Shown: one piece after another, positions 11,938 to 22,977 of the stretch
Layout of the letters: each line of letters starts with the position of its first letter
How positions within the stretch are numbered: position 1 is the stretch's first letter
Assembly: GCA_944989445.1 (NCBI GenBank)
Contig: CALYLW010000060.1
Coordinates: 1,057,959-1,121,958, forward strand
Direction of reading: 5' to 3'
Length of the DNA stretch: 64,000 nt
Source: Ampullaceana balthica
Taxonomy: Eukaryota > Mollusca > Gastropoda > Lymnaeidae
The notes under the pieces: model-generated
Told to the model about the DNA's origin: nothing
The model's database searches: none
Seen by the model: the letters and a program-made list of their open reading frames with translations, nothing else
Program-made: the position numbers and the translations under genes

Positions 11938-14900
11938 CTGAAAAAAAATAAATAATAATAATAATAATTTAATTAATTTGAACATTTGATATCCAACTGT
12001 CTACATTTACACAGAAATAAGTAATTAGTTAAAAGTGCTGTGGTTGGAAGTGCTGTATTTGGAAGTGCTGTAGTTGGGGAAGTGATGTAGTTGGAAGTGA
12101 TGTAGTAAGAAGTGCTGTAGTTAGAAGTGCTGTAGTTAGAAGCGCTGTGACGTACCAGGTGTGAGAGGTGCTTTGTAATGAAGATGGGCAGCTTTGATCT
12201 GCTCATCCTGTTCAAATGGAATGTCACCATTGACGAGGTCAAACAGTAGAATGCCAAGGGACCAAACAGTGGCCTGGCGACCATTATATAGACGGTTTGA
12301 GATCCATTCAGGTGGGCTATACACACGTGTACCTGAAAAGGACAAATGACAAGAGGGTTTAGTCAAATATACCATAAAGTTGTCAGACAAAGAGCAAAAG
12401 TCAGTGTTACGTTCAGCTATTCAAAATACATAAGGCAACAAAGCAGAGTTGGGATGGCCAGTGACTAAATCACCAAGAACAATGTCCCCAACGCAACAAC
12501 ACAAAATGGTACCAAATGGAAGAAACCCATTTCCCCATTCAGAGCTAGACCCAAGTAAAACGCCCCCCCCCATAACTTTGTGTTATAAATACATCGACCT
12601 ACACCCCACATGGCCAAGAGTTGGCAGCATTCCTACCTGGCACGCGCATGTAAGGCTGCAGAGCGAAAGGGGTCGGGAGGATGCTCTGGTCTCCATTAAA
12701 AAAATAACAATCCTATCTTGGTTTGCTGCCCCTGCTTTCATCCCCGCCTCTTCTTAACTATTTCAAATATATCAGTTTTTAAGTATCAAGTCTTACATTT
12801 ACTTTTAATCTATTTTAATCACTTCATTTAGTTAATGAGGGAGGGGTGCTCTAGAACTGGTCTTAGAGAACAGATATAGCACCAAGAGACTGGTGTTCAC
12901 AATTGCTATTGCCTTTTTTCCCCCTTCTTTGCTTTCTGGTTTTTCCAGACTCAGGTATGAGTCATGGATGCACTGACGTCACAATTCACAGGTATGCGCT
13001 CACGTTTGCTAGACGCTCACGCCTGCTAGACGGATGAGCGGTGCACCACGCCGAAGAGTTGCGGTAAACCCAATCTTCACTATGCACCCAGTCCCAGACA
13101 GGCACGGCAAAATAGATGAGACCGCCCAGCAACAGAACATTTAGCCTAAACCTAGCGATGTCTAGTGACGCATGAACAAGTGCCTCGCAACAAACAATTT
13201 TACCTTGAATAATAGACGACTAGACTATTGATACACGACTAGACTATTGATACACGACTAGACTATTGATACACGACTCACAATTTTGCTCAATTTAACT
13301 GGTCCCAAAAGAGGACATCAGATAGCAACAGTTGTACAAACACGTTTAAAGTCACCAGGAATAGAAAGTAAAGTGAGAGCCACAAGCACTTTAATGACAG
13401 CCATTATAACAGCATTATACCTTTTTATGACACTATAGCCAAACATTCCCTGAACGCTACAGACAATCACGTTTGTGTCAACGCGTGAGAGACATTTACA
13501 TGCACTGAGATAGGTTATTTAATTGGACGAAACCACATTGTCACCAACATCAGAGTAATGTCATTTACGATGGTATTGCAAAATTATTTCACTAAACGAT
13601 AAATACAGTTGGGGGGGGGGTTAAGGGGGTGGTGTGACTAACACTTTGCAGTGACCCTAGTGAGGAAATTACAGACACCGATATATTATATGGTTTTTGA
13701 TAAAGTGCCATGGTGCAAGCATCAATTGGTAAAAATTGCCTGTAAGTTGGGTTATTAAGAGCAGTTTGCACAATTACTGCATGGCGAAATAGACCGAAAG
13801 GTCACAATTTACTCCTATGCTTGCTGACATTGATCTCCAAATCAAAAAGTTCAAACTAAACACAAACATAAGTTACATGTGCGTAGCACATGTGGAAACT
13901 GAACTTCATAGCTTTTAAAGATGTATAAAATAAAATGATGTGATTAACCAGTTATTTTTTAAAAAATAAGGTCTAATATTAACACAAACAGACATTACAA
14001 AACTTGTACTCACCATCAAAATCATCGTAATCAGAATCTCTGAGGATCGTCCCAGATCCAAAGTCAATGAGCTTCAGTTGATTTGTCTTTAAATCCACTA
14101 GAATGTTCTCATCCTTGATGTCCCTGTGGAGGACCCCTTGCTTCTCAATCTGCTGGACCATTTGAACAATCTGCATAAAGAACATGCGAGCATCCGCCTC
14201 CATCAGTGGTCCTCGCTCTGTGATGTAATCAAAGAGATCTTGGACGTTTTCGGGGCGCTCCATCACAATGACAAAACTGTCAGTTGTTTCAAAGGAGTCT
14301 AGAAGTTTTATGACGCCACCGACATGTTGTACCCGATGGAGAAGATGGAGTTCCAATGGGATCTGCATTCCATTAGCCTAGAATGGATTGAAAGAAAAAA
14401 AGGACATATAAATTAGCCCATGATTGTCTTAGAAAACGATATCTTTCCTAGATAAAAAAATTTACGGAAAAGGGGATGGAAAGTGACCTTTAAACCCAAC
14501 ACAAACTTTTCACGGTGACCTACCTGGCGCACCAGGTACAACTATGCACGGGAATAATCAGGGATGATAAGCGAAAAGAGATATCAGGTGGCTGACAATG
14601 AAATAACTGTCACGAGGACTAGAGAACTTTGACCGCATGATTACGGTCAATAAAACAAAAATGAGTTCATTCAACCATTGACTATATCTTTGTTGACCAA
14701 CACGCACTAGTGGCGCTTTGTTACATTAAGAATCCAATTAACAGTGTTCACTTGGAGTAATGCTGATAAGAAATCCCACCCCCCTTTCTCTTTAAAGTCA
14801 AAACACCACCCCACTCCCTCCCGAGAAATCCCGCGCTTTACCAAATTTAGTATCGGCAAGAAGAACCGTAACTGTGACGCAGAAAGAAGTTAACGTCCGC

Positions 14901-17900
14901 AGCTCTCTTGAGTTTCCCGTGACCTCTCTACGGTACACGCCAGTATCAGGCACGAGGTTCCCCCGAAAGTGGGACACGCCAAGCCGAGGCTGGTATGCCG
15001 ACGGAGATATTTCTTAACCCCCACCCCCCGTCCCCTTTTCATTCTTTCCGACCCTTGAGACGCAACCCTGCCCTCCCTCATATCAAGGAGTGGTCGTCTG
15101 GACCAAGTAACAACATAGAGCTCTATTTCGCCTCCTGTCTTTTCACCCTCGTGAACACCTCGTGGTGGCCGCAGTACAACCCTAGATATATACATCTCTA
15201 CAATCTCTAATCTACAAATCTAAATAAAAAACTTGGCAACGGCGAAATGACAATTTTTTAAAATCAAATACCATTTTCAAAGAAAAGAAATAAAATACAG
15301 TTGACATACATTGTAAACGAAATTTGGTAGAAGCCCAACAAATTCAAGTTGTGCTATTTAACACTGAATGGACGCCAGTGCGGCAAAACTCCGTGTGAAC
15401 CTTAACACCGCCATTGCCCCACGCTCAAAACTTGCCCTGGGGTGTGAGGGAGAGGGTAAGTAGAACCTCTGTCCATCTGACCCACTTAGACCGACTCCGG
15501 TGAATGCCGCAACCTCCCACTTCCACTTCCCCACACTTCAAACAAGGCCCCAAAGTTTAGAAAGCGAGGGGGGGGGAGAGACAACCAAACTCGACCCCCT
15601 AAGCCCACATTCCTTCCTCGTGATTTCATCCTTCGCCCTCCTCCTAGCCGTCTAACAACTTTAAAAATAAGCCAGGCGTAGACGAGGGTTTGTTTAGTCG
15701 ATTCGCGCCTCCATCTTCCCCCCCCTCAACTCTAGAAGATCTGGTCTAGCCAGCGTTAACCTTTGCGCGCCCGTCTACGTGTGAAAGGCTAGGTACTATA
15801 AATACTACAAAACGGAGCGTTTGACGCGGAGGCGAAACTATCGATTGACCAAGATCAATGCAGGACTGCCACCCCAACCCCCCAGTGGGTGAGTATGGTA
15901 CCAGAAAGAGAGGCTTGCAAGACCCGTAGCCCCCGTCGTGACGTTACGTAATGTTGATCTACGCCGAAAGACGTCCGTGCACCCGAGACGGCGTGGGCGA
16001 GAGCTGGGCTGCGGCGTGTTTACCCCAGCTGCGCACACGGCCAAATGTACTCACCATCGGTACAAGTCGGAAATAACGAAGATCCAAATGTACCCACTAT
16101 TGGTGCGGTACAAAGGAATAATTTCAAAAATTTACACTTTGATTTGCAAAACCTCAAGATAAGAGCCTAAGACTAAGAAACCCCTAGCAGTTTGCAAAGC
16201 GAGCCGTTTGCTACTATTAGAATATGGGCCAAGCTCACGGTAGGATCTGGGGAGTATGATTTGGGATCGATAGTCCCAGCCGTCAAAACAGCACCGCCCG
16301 AATCCCCCCCTTTCCGTCTTCGCCCCAGGAAGGGAGACCACTAAATATTGACGCGGCTCGGAACAATAACACGAGCGTTGTTTGACGTCATAGGGAGAAA
16401 CATACACAACTCAACTGTCTTAAATATTAAATTTAATTTTATGATTTTATCACTGGATGATACTTTCAGTATGAAATCACAACAACACGAACAACTGATC
16501 ATAACCAATACTATACATTCTAATTAATAGAGAACAAAATATAATTTTAAGAAATAATAATTCAACATACCTGATCATACCAGGAGGAGACTTTCTTTTT
16601 GTTGATGACTTTAATAGCAACCTGTTGAAATAATAATGGCAATCATTAACTTCCACATACAATGATTGGTCACTCATGGGCTACTCGAAATCTTTTTTAC
16701 TATTTCTTTACTTTAAGTGTTAAGATAATGTAATCCCCCCCCCCGCCCTCGGCCACTGGCTCGGTTCTCACCTGTAAGTCATCTCGCTTTCTGACACCCG
16801 AGTAAACTGTTCCAAAGCCACCAGCACCCAAATGTCCGGTCACTTTATAATATGTGTCCACAATTTCCTTTTCTCTATAAGCTGAAATAAAGAGACGAAT
16901 ACGATACAGTATATACAAAAAGACAGGACATTGAGTATCTTACATTTTCTCTATACAATATACCTAATAAATGATCATTATAAAGTCTAAAGTAAATATC
17001 TAATACATAATTGCGATTGGCTTAAAACTGCCAAAAAAAGAAATTTAATGAAATAAATTCAGACAACTCTAAAGAAAAAATAATATCGTTACTTAGAATT
17101 TGGTTGATTATTTCTGTAAAATCATGCGGACTTTAGATACTTTGATGTACAATAATTAATACCCTTCCATGTGCTATAATTTGACATATTTAAATTCTTT
17201 AAAATTAAAATTTTTATTGCTAAAAACTTTTTTAAAATTAATTAGACGCATATTGTAAAGCTTTTCAATATTAACAATATGACAATATTAACAATATTAC
17301 AATATTAAAAATATTTCAATATTAAAAATATTTCAATATGACAATATAGTTAGGATTATAAAGATTGAAACCTTAAACTGAAACCTTTCCAAACAGTTCA
17401 AACAGAAACAAGAATGCAGATATATGAATATATAATATGTCAATTCAATATGTATGTATTAGGCCTATGTAGCATACATATTGACATATATATTCAGTAT
17501 GTTTAATCAAAAATCTACTATTACTAATTATTCTTTCTACATTTTTATTTGTTATCACTGGCGTAAATACAGGAAGTTTCATCTAAGTCATCTTGATACT
17601 ATAATCATTCGTACCATAATCATTTGACTAAAAGCACAATTACTATGTTAAATTTGGCAAAAAACATTTCAACACTGTCAACAGCTTTTTAATTTTAATT
17701 GTCAGTTTTTTTTTAGATGGGCGCAATAGTAATAGATGGGACGAATTGCATTTATAAACACGCGCGCATTTCCTATAAATTCAATATTTATCATGTCTTC
17801 CTGTGATAATCTCGTTGATGTTTTTAGTTGAAAAAGACATCTTTTCTTATTAAAACTTAGCTTACACATAGAAAATAATTTAATTCGAAATAAGACTTAC

Positions 17901-18087
17901 TTTTAACTCTGTGTTGGTGTGATATATTGTGGTACGTCTGATTGAGGTTCACGTTGTTGTTGGCGAGGTTTTGCTGTTGTAATAGCTGTTGCTGCAGCAT
18001 CTGCTGACAGTTGTGCTGGTCATGGGGCTCGCTGACCGATGAGCATGAGAAGAGGTTGTTGACCAGTGTCCTGCCGAACATGTTCAT
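11747..18087 (-). CDS. PIM: PIM-family serine/threonine protein kinase, six coding exons
   Basis: Join of minus-strand exons 18087-17901, 16881-16772, 16621-16571, 14377-14014, 12332-12156 and 11937-11747, giving 359 residues. All introns are GT-AG and frames match (phases 1, 0, 0, 1, 1). PIM kinases are cytosolic/nuclear, constitutively active Ser/Thr kinases promoting survival and growth. Residues 1-62 are a low-complexity Gln/Asn/His-rich leader. The catalytic domain follows: glycine loop [12 protein letters not shown] (80-91), Lys103 in VAIK, Glu125 (C helix), hinge ERPEN (156-160) with the PIM proline at 158, HRDIKDEN with Asp202, DFG Asp221, and [13 protein letters not shown] (235-247). 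The last segment, with PPE in place of APE, is diagnostic of PIM. Human PIM1-3 have about 310-330 residues; the extra length is N-terminal. The second hinge proline is Asn160 here. The start at 18087 was chosen because it is the first in-frame ATG after upstream frames without ATG, with A at -3; Met3 is an alternative. Confidence 0.92.
12030..12147. repeat. 15-bp tandem repeat filling the last PIM intron
   Basis: About eight copies related to GAAGTGCTGTAGTTA with G/A and C/A variants. The array lies in the 218-bp intron between exons 5 and 6 and ends only about eight bases from the exon 5 donor, so changes in copy number alter intron length. Confidence 0.85.
12156..12332 (-). CDS. PIM: PIM kinase exon 5 (residues 238-296)
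   Basis: Encodes [20 protein letters not shown] and then [20 protein letters not shown], the activation segment end and helix F that are characteristic of PIM kinases. Acceptor TTTTCAG, donor CCTG|GTACGT. The junction to exon 4 restores the Gly codon (G|GT). Confidence 0.92.
12333..14013 (-). other. PIM intron 4, no other gene seen
   Basis: A 1.7-kb intron with a 19-bp repeat of three copies at 13218-13277 (GACTAGACTATTGATACAC), a C8 tract near 12563 and a G10 tract at 13611-13620. A 102-codon plus-strand frame at 12449-12757 has no recognisable content. Confidence 0.7.
14014..14377 (-). CDS. PIM: PIM kinase exon 4 (residues 117-237)
   Basis: The largest exon, 364 bp. Encodes C-helix Glu125, the hinge ERPEN, helix D ([12 protein letters not shown]), the catalytic loop [11 protein letters not shown] and the DFG motif in LKLIDFGSG, and ends in DYDDFD. 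Acceptor TTCTAG, donor GATG|GTGAGT. The acceptor follows a pyrimidine-rich stretch. Confidence 0.92.
14378..16570 (-). other. PIM intron 3 with a GC-rich central part
   Basis: A 2.2-kb intron. From about 14880 to 16060 base composition is visibly richer in G+C and CpG than the neighbouring introns (for example CCGAGACGGCGTGGGCGAGA near 15980). No transposon or exon was recognised. Frames of about 100 codons here lack known motifs. Confidence 0.6.
16571..16621 (-). CDS. PIM: PIM kinase exon 3 (residues 100-116)
   Basis: A 51-bp, 17-codon exon starting exactly at VAIK, so it carries the ATP-anchoring lysine (103), then [13 protein letters not shown]. It is flanked by CAACAG on the left and GTATGT on the right, both phase 0. 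It is too short for frame-based gene finders and is easy to miss. Skipping it would remove the catalytic lysine without shifting frame. Confidence 0.9.
16772..16881 (-). CDS. PIM: PIM kinase exon 2 (residues 63-99)
   Basis: Acceptor TTTCAG precedes CTTATAGAG, and the donor is CAG|GTGAGA. Encodes the N-lobe beta strands with the glycine-rich loop [13 protein letters not shown]. The exon starts in phase 1 and completes codon 63 (Thr) with the last A of exon 1. Confidence 0.9.
16882..17900 (-). other. PIM intron 1 (between coding exons 1 and 2), very AT-rich
   Basis: Holds an imperfect AATATTACAATATTAAAAAT repeat at about 17265-17347. Nothing else is recognised. Confidence 0.6.
17901..18087 (-). 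CDS. PIM: PIM kinase exon 1 (residues 1-62)
   Basis: Encodes a Met-rich start (MNMFGRTLV), then a Gln-run segment ([10 protein letters not shown]) and an Asn/His-rich segment, ending at VK with one base of codon 63. The donor is GTAAGT at 17900-17895. The leader looks disordered and has no counterpart in short vertebrate PIMs. An extra 5' non-coding exon is possible: CTAG followed by TGGATTATAG near 18130 could serve as an acceptor. Confidence 0.85.
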
Positions 18088-18239
18088 GATGGTAGATATC
18101 CACTTGCCAAAGACTGATCTATAATCCACTAGACACGGGAATTCCGTTTTAAAAAGTGAATGAACAAATAGGTGCAAGTCAAGTAATGAACTATTTGTCA
18201 GTTATGATCGCTAAGACTTCGGTAAATCCTTAGAAACTT

Positions 18240-18530
18240 CACGGAACGCACAGTTATCCAGACGTTCTTGCGTTTGAAATCTTAACTGTATATACACACA
18301 CAAGACCGTAGTAAAATCCAATAGGCACTTTGAATTGAGTGTGGCGGTTGTGGGTGCGCAACGTGTAAGCGACTGGTCTAGTTCATTACGACGCGCTCCC
18401 AACTTTTATGTTCGGCTGCAGACCCTGGTTTGCAAAATGTTGGTGGGCTTCACTGGCTTGTCCTGCGCGGCTGGCGCGCGATATCACTCCGCGGCGAATC
18501 GAACCAATGGCGGCACAGTTCAGAAACCTA
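18240..18530 (-). promoter_or_regulatory. Candidate PIM promoter and 5' UTR region
   Basis: Upstream of the start codon, composition turns CpG-rich (about 18335-18500, with GCGCGGCTGGCGCGCGATAT). On the transcript strand there is TATATA at 18294-18289 and an inverted CCAAT (ATTGG) at 18322-18318, spaced as in a simple TATA promoter. A second CCAAT next to a GGCGG lies near 18503-18511. A start site near 18260 is inferred only from this spacing. Confidence 0.35.
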
Positions 18531-19620
18531 CGCTGACAACAAATGTTGATGTTATGGGAGAAAATGACATCCTCTACTTTTGTCTTATAAAATATGAAAC
18601 TTACATCCGAGGGGTGGTAATTTTTATGAATTTGAGATTATAATCATTATCTTGTTGAGTTAAACAAGTAAAGTCACTAAATTGTCCCATATATGATGGG
18701 AATATTATTTAAGTCCTCATCACAGCCTACTCCACCTAGAGCCTAGAGTGTAATTTTTTTCCCACTACCCGGTTATCGAGTGCACGGGCGCTTGTAAAGT
18801 CTGTGGTGAATGGCGTTGTGCGGCAGGCGGGAACGTCTCCCGAACCAGCAGTGTACATAGAGCTGTTGTATACAACTGTGTACTAGTTACGCTAGATTAT
18901 TGTACGTTATATACACCTGTGTGCTAGTTACGCTAGATCAGTGTACGTCAACTTGTCTGTCGTTACTATGCGTACCGATCAACTTAGATTCATTAACAAC
19001 TATTTTGATTATAAAAAACGATTTAAGAATAAAGAATTTGGGAAACCTCTTCACAATAGAACACACTTCTATAAATAAATTTATGAATTGCTTTCTAGCC
19101 ATATTTCAATTATTTCTTTTAGCTACGCGCCCAAGCAGTCAGTTATTGTTCAGTCCATAATTCAGAATCGCGATACGATTTATGAAGAAAAAAAAACTTA
19201 ATCAAATAAAAAATAATAATCTCTTTACTATTTAAAAATATTTCACAATTGATTTGAAGTTTCTCGCCTGCGCAGTATATTGCGTCCTTTATAATGAAAT
19301 ATAGATTAGACGAATCGACTCATGCGTAGGCGTAGGCGTAGAGGCAAATGAGTTTTAAACCGAACACACCATACTGTGGACGTTGACACCTGGCTACGAC
19401 CCGTGACCTCAGTTGGTATAATGTCGAAGAGAGCACATCACAGTGCGCTCCGGGCTCCACGGGCGCGTCTGATACTGATGGCATTATTGAACGCCTCAGA
19501 GGTAGAATTGATAAGTTAGTTTAATGAGCAATACTAGTGCTAGCTTGAGGCAAACATTTAACATCAACAAATGTCTCCAAACAAAGCAAATGTTACATTA
19601 TCTTATATATGTTACTGGCT
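18531..19620. other. Upstream spacer, nothing firmly recognised
   Basis: Contains a roughly 45-bp near-duplicate (CTGTGTACTAGTTACGCTAG and CTGTGTGCTAGTTACGCTAG) at about 18870-18945. No gene or transposon end was identified. Confidence 0.4.
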
Positions 19621-19958
19621 AAGGATTTTGGCGAAAGGTCATTCTCTTTTTGTGCAGCCAAACAATGGAATTCTCTACCATTACACATCCGTAGTATTCA
19701 AACTAACAAGTCCTTCAAGACTGCACTTAAGACGCATCTGTTCAAAATGTATTTACAAAATTAACGAAACAACATTTCTTTAATGATTAACGTAGCTTAT
19801 GTGTAATGTACTGTCCTTTATGTTGTTATTATGGTATGAATGTTGAATGGTTATTTAATTATTATATGTATGTTCTGATCTCCATGTAAAGCGCTGTGAG
19901 CCCGGTTCCTTGCTGGGATACAGCGCTATAAAAATTATCAATTATTATTATTATTATT
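19621..19958 (+). mobile_element. 3' end of a CR1/L2-like LINE with reverse transcriptase C-terminus
   Basis: Frame KDFGERSFSFCAAKQWNSLP then LHIR...SFKTALKTHLFKMY, stop at 19762-19764, is the well-known C-terminal tail following non-LTR reverse transcriptases (TFGDRSFSYAAPKLWNSLP-type). The 3' UTR ends TGTAAAGCGCTGTGAGCCCG, then CAGCGCTATA and an ATT repeat, typical of the CR1/L2 group. Only the end survives, so the copy is 5'-truncated and dead. Confidence 0.7.
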
Positions 19959-19974
19959 CAAACATCAACCAATG

Positions 19975-20035
19975 CTAACCCTAAGTCTAACCCTAAGTCT
20001 AACCCTAAGCCGACTAAGCCAATTCTAACCCTAGC
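19975..20035. repeat. Telomere-like CTAACCCTAAGT repeats
   Basis: Three copies of CTAACCCTAAGT plus degenerate neighbours follow the LINE tail. They contain CCCTAA, the complement of the TTAGGG animal telomere unit, but as a 12-bp variant. This is an interstitial tract, not a telomere. Confidence 0.6.
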
Positions 20036-21002
20036 CCCAATCAGAGACATCAGCCACCACACGGACCCCTCAACTCAACGATCACCTCGTGGAGTCATGA
20101 AGGTCGCAACTACGCAGGTTTTAAACTCAAATCTGATAAAGGGAAAGGATTGTTATAAAAGAATTTAAGAAGAAAAAAAACCTCTTAGTGTAATGTACTT
20201 AAATTTAAATGTCGACCTGGCTACTTTGAAGGTAGGCGTGTTACGATATGACCCTGGAGTTGACCCCCACGATGGTCTGGTTAAAACACGAATAAATTAC
20301 TGACAATTGACAACAGCTTGCTGGAGAGAGAGGTTATTGTCCTCTCAGTCTCCAGTTAATTTTTTTTACACTTTTGTGTTCATTTCTTCTTAAAAAGATA
20401 ATTAAATATCTTTATCGATAGGTTACCCTTCAGCTGGGTAAAATTTGAGCAATAAAATGCAGAGAAGAGGGGGAGAGTTTAAGACGGGCCTGTTAAAGCT
20501 TTGAATCTGTCGACATTGAATAGGACCATGGCCGCGGGATAGGGAAGGCGGGAAAAACATGGCGGTCTGCTAGACTGGTGAACGAAAACTTCTCTATCGC
20601 AAGCAGTCGACTTCACGGCTTTTCTGCGGTGGCGGGCGCAAAAAATTCGATTCATACAAAGGGGAGTAACAGAGAAATATAACGCGGTTACGAAGAAGAA
20701 GGCAAGAGTTATTAACAACAGATGAAAGGAATACGTCGGTAACTTCAATAACTTTTATTTTTTAAAAACAATTTTTTTTTGCACTTTTTCGTCCAGTGAA
20801 CTGTAAATAAACTTTGATTAAGATGTTAATGAAGTTTGATGAATGCTTTCGATTACTTTCGATTAGTTTTTAGAAGGTGTGACAAAATGATGGCAAATCT
20901 TATCAGTGTTGAATGTAGTTGTTCTTATCTTGGCAATGTTTACAAACACGAGTCGCTGGATTTGTAAGGGCTGCAAACAGGTTAGTAGATTGGCGGTATT
21001 AA
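20036..21002. other. Spacer with a small GC-rich patch, no gene recognised
   Basis: Around 20520-20650 is a GC/CpG patch with ATGGCCGCGG and AAACATGGCGGTC. The latter resembles a YY1 site (AANATGGCGG). It could be a promoter for an unseen transcript; no exon can be supported. Confidence 0.3.
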
Positions 21003-21044
21003 TGACGTCATGAAAACTGATAAGACCCTGTTAAGATGACGTCA
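21003..21044. promoter_or_regulatory. Pair of palindromic CRE motifs
   Basis: TGACGTCA occurs at 21003-21010 and 21037-21044, 34 bp apart. CREB/ATF-family factors bind this palindrome. It lies about 2.9 kb upstream of the PIM start codon; a link to that gene is inference. Confidence 0.35.
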
Positions 21045-21763
21045 AATACACACGGTGTCACGTGTCCCGGTAAGTGGTCAGAAATCTTGAGCCTCATCGT
21101 GACAAAGTCGTTTTGCCAGTCATTGTCACGTTGCGACAGTCAGCTACACTAACATGATGTTCCTGGTTGACTCAAGTGTTACCTCTGAACTCTAGAGTGC
21201 AAAGGCTGTTGTCTATTACACATGTTCTATTTTGTACATACAAAGTGTTCTGTTACGAGACAAGATTGAAATCCCTATGAATGAATGAAAACATGTCTCA
21301 CTGTTACAGATGTCTAGAGCTTATAATGGTAACTAATTATCCTATTGTGATATATATCTAGAACTTATAATGGTAACTACGGTAATTTTCATAATTTCAC
21401 ACATGTCTTTGGTTGACTACAACGATTCAACAACTATTTCTGTTTTGGTTGAGAGCAAGAAAATGAGCTCAGCTTGTCGGTCCGTTTGATGCTGACGTTT
21501 GTGAAAGGACACTTGTTGCCAGCGCGAGTTTGATGTCTCCCATTTGTTTACCAACAACCCATCGTACCCCGCAGACAGGAAGTGTCCCAGGTTCTGGGGC
21601 ACATAAGCTGAGCTCTTTAATCTTTGAAGATGAAAATGTTGTGTTGGGCGTTACCGGATGTTGAGGCTTAAATACCCGAATAATGCCCAGGGGATGTGAT
21701 TAGTTGCTATGTGAATGTGTTACTCAATCAGAAAATTCGACCTTGACATTATTTATTAGTTAG

Positions 21764-22009
21764 CAGAGGCGTCAATGGGGGGGGGGTGCGGGATCCGGAC
21801 CGCATCGGGTTATATCATCACAGGGCTGACCGCGAAATGTAAACTTTTACTGTCTATTATTCTGTCCCCCTGGAAGACTGGGAGGAGGTCTATGTCTATG
21901 GGGTAAATCGTGAGGGAGTGACACCATGAGCCAACGCACAGGTTGACACCAACCCTAGTGACACCATGAGCCAACGCACAGGTTGACACCAACCCTAGTG
22001 ACGCCTCTG
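21764..22009 (+). mobile_element. Non-autonomous hAT element with 8-bp target duplication
   Basis: Ends CAGAGGCGTCAATGGG and CCCTAGTGACGCCTCTG are inverted repeats. Flanking 8-mers TTAGTTAG and TCAGTTAG (one mismatch) are the target-site duplication. The right end contains a 40-bp direct duplication. It is the same family as 58738-58919. It has no coding capacity. Confidence 0.8.
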
Positions 22010-22390
22010 TCAGTTAGACTAATGTCTTGAAGAGCTGTTATATTCCACTTACGAGGTTGATTTTAATAACTCAAAGTCATTTGTCCGCATTATAAACAAT
22101 TCTGTTTGAATTAACTTTTGTACGAAGGTAAATGTAAGCAACCAGGTTCTCCTGATTTTTAAGACCCACCCACCCCTCCACTCTTCACTCTTTGTCAGAA
22201 TATTTTTTTCTGGCTGGCTTACAACTTAATGGTTCTATGAACAGATGGTTCATTATCAGCCAATTGTATATAAAATTGCATATTGCAACAATCTGTGTAT
22301 ATTGTATATATTGGAAACTGATAAACTCAAAGAGTGAATTATGGAACTTAATTTCATTGCGCTAGTTTTAAAGACATTGAGATTCTCTTA

Positions 22391-22490
22391 TGAGTCACCG
22401 TATCAGAAATATTTAGACAAAGACTCATACCGATGTGACGTAGAATCAAAGCAATGTGACGTCAAATAAACTCAGACAAAAGTGACGTCA
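22391..22490. promoter_or_regulatory. Cluster of AP-1 and CRE motifs
   Basis: TGAGTCA at 22391-22397, TGACGTA at 22436-22442, and TGACGTCA at 22457-22464 and 22483-22490 lie within 100 bp. The last three are spaced about 21-26 bp apart in a loose duplication. This is an enhancer-like arrangement about 4.3 kb upstream of the PIM start codon. Function not shown. Confidence 0.35.
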
Positions 22491-22822
22491 CATAGACCTT
22501 TTCCATTGTGATACACACATTCAGAGAAATGTGACGCTAGTATTATTGCACAATTCAAGATATATCATCGGCGAACATTTCGTGCACTTAGATATTCTTT
22601 AAACAAAACAACTTTGATTGTAATGGTTTATGTGTGTGTCATATTGTGTGTACATGAGGACTAAATAGCTGGTGTTACGGTAAAAGATGAAACCCATTGG
22701 ATCAGGATTATCTGTTTGTGGAAGAAAAGGTTTTCAACAGCTCACCCCAAAGAGATCTTCGTCATCCCCTGATGTAGCAGCTAAATTTCAGCTAGAATCT
22801 TTGCACAATGTTAACCCTGATA

Positions 22823-22977
22823 TGACCTGCCCTGACACCTTGACAATGTCATCTCTGACATGAGCTGCCCTGACACCTTGACAATGTCATCTCTGACATG
22901 AGCTGCCCTGACACCTTGACAATGTCATCTCTGACATAAGCTGCCCTTACACCTTAGCTATGTCATCTCTACATAAC
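22823..22977. repeat. 38-bp tandem repeat, about four copies
   Basis: The unit is GCTGCCCTGACACCTTGACA plus ATGTCATCTCTGACATGA; the last copy is degenerate. Confidence 0.9.

Noticed and set aside
12449..12757. 102-codon frame within PIM intron 4
   Set aside because: Opposite strand to the kinase, no recognisable domain or splice support.
14890..15210. Overlapping frames of about 70-100 codons in PIM intron 3
   Set aside because: Composition-driven frames in a GC-rich patch on both strands, without known motifs.
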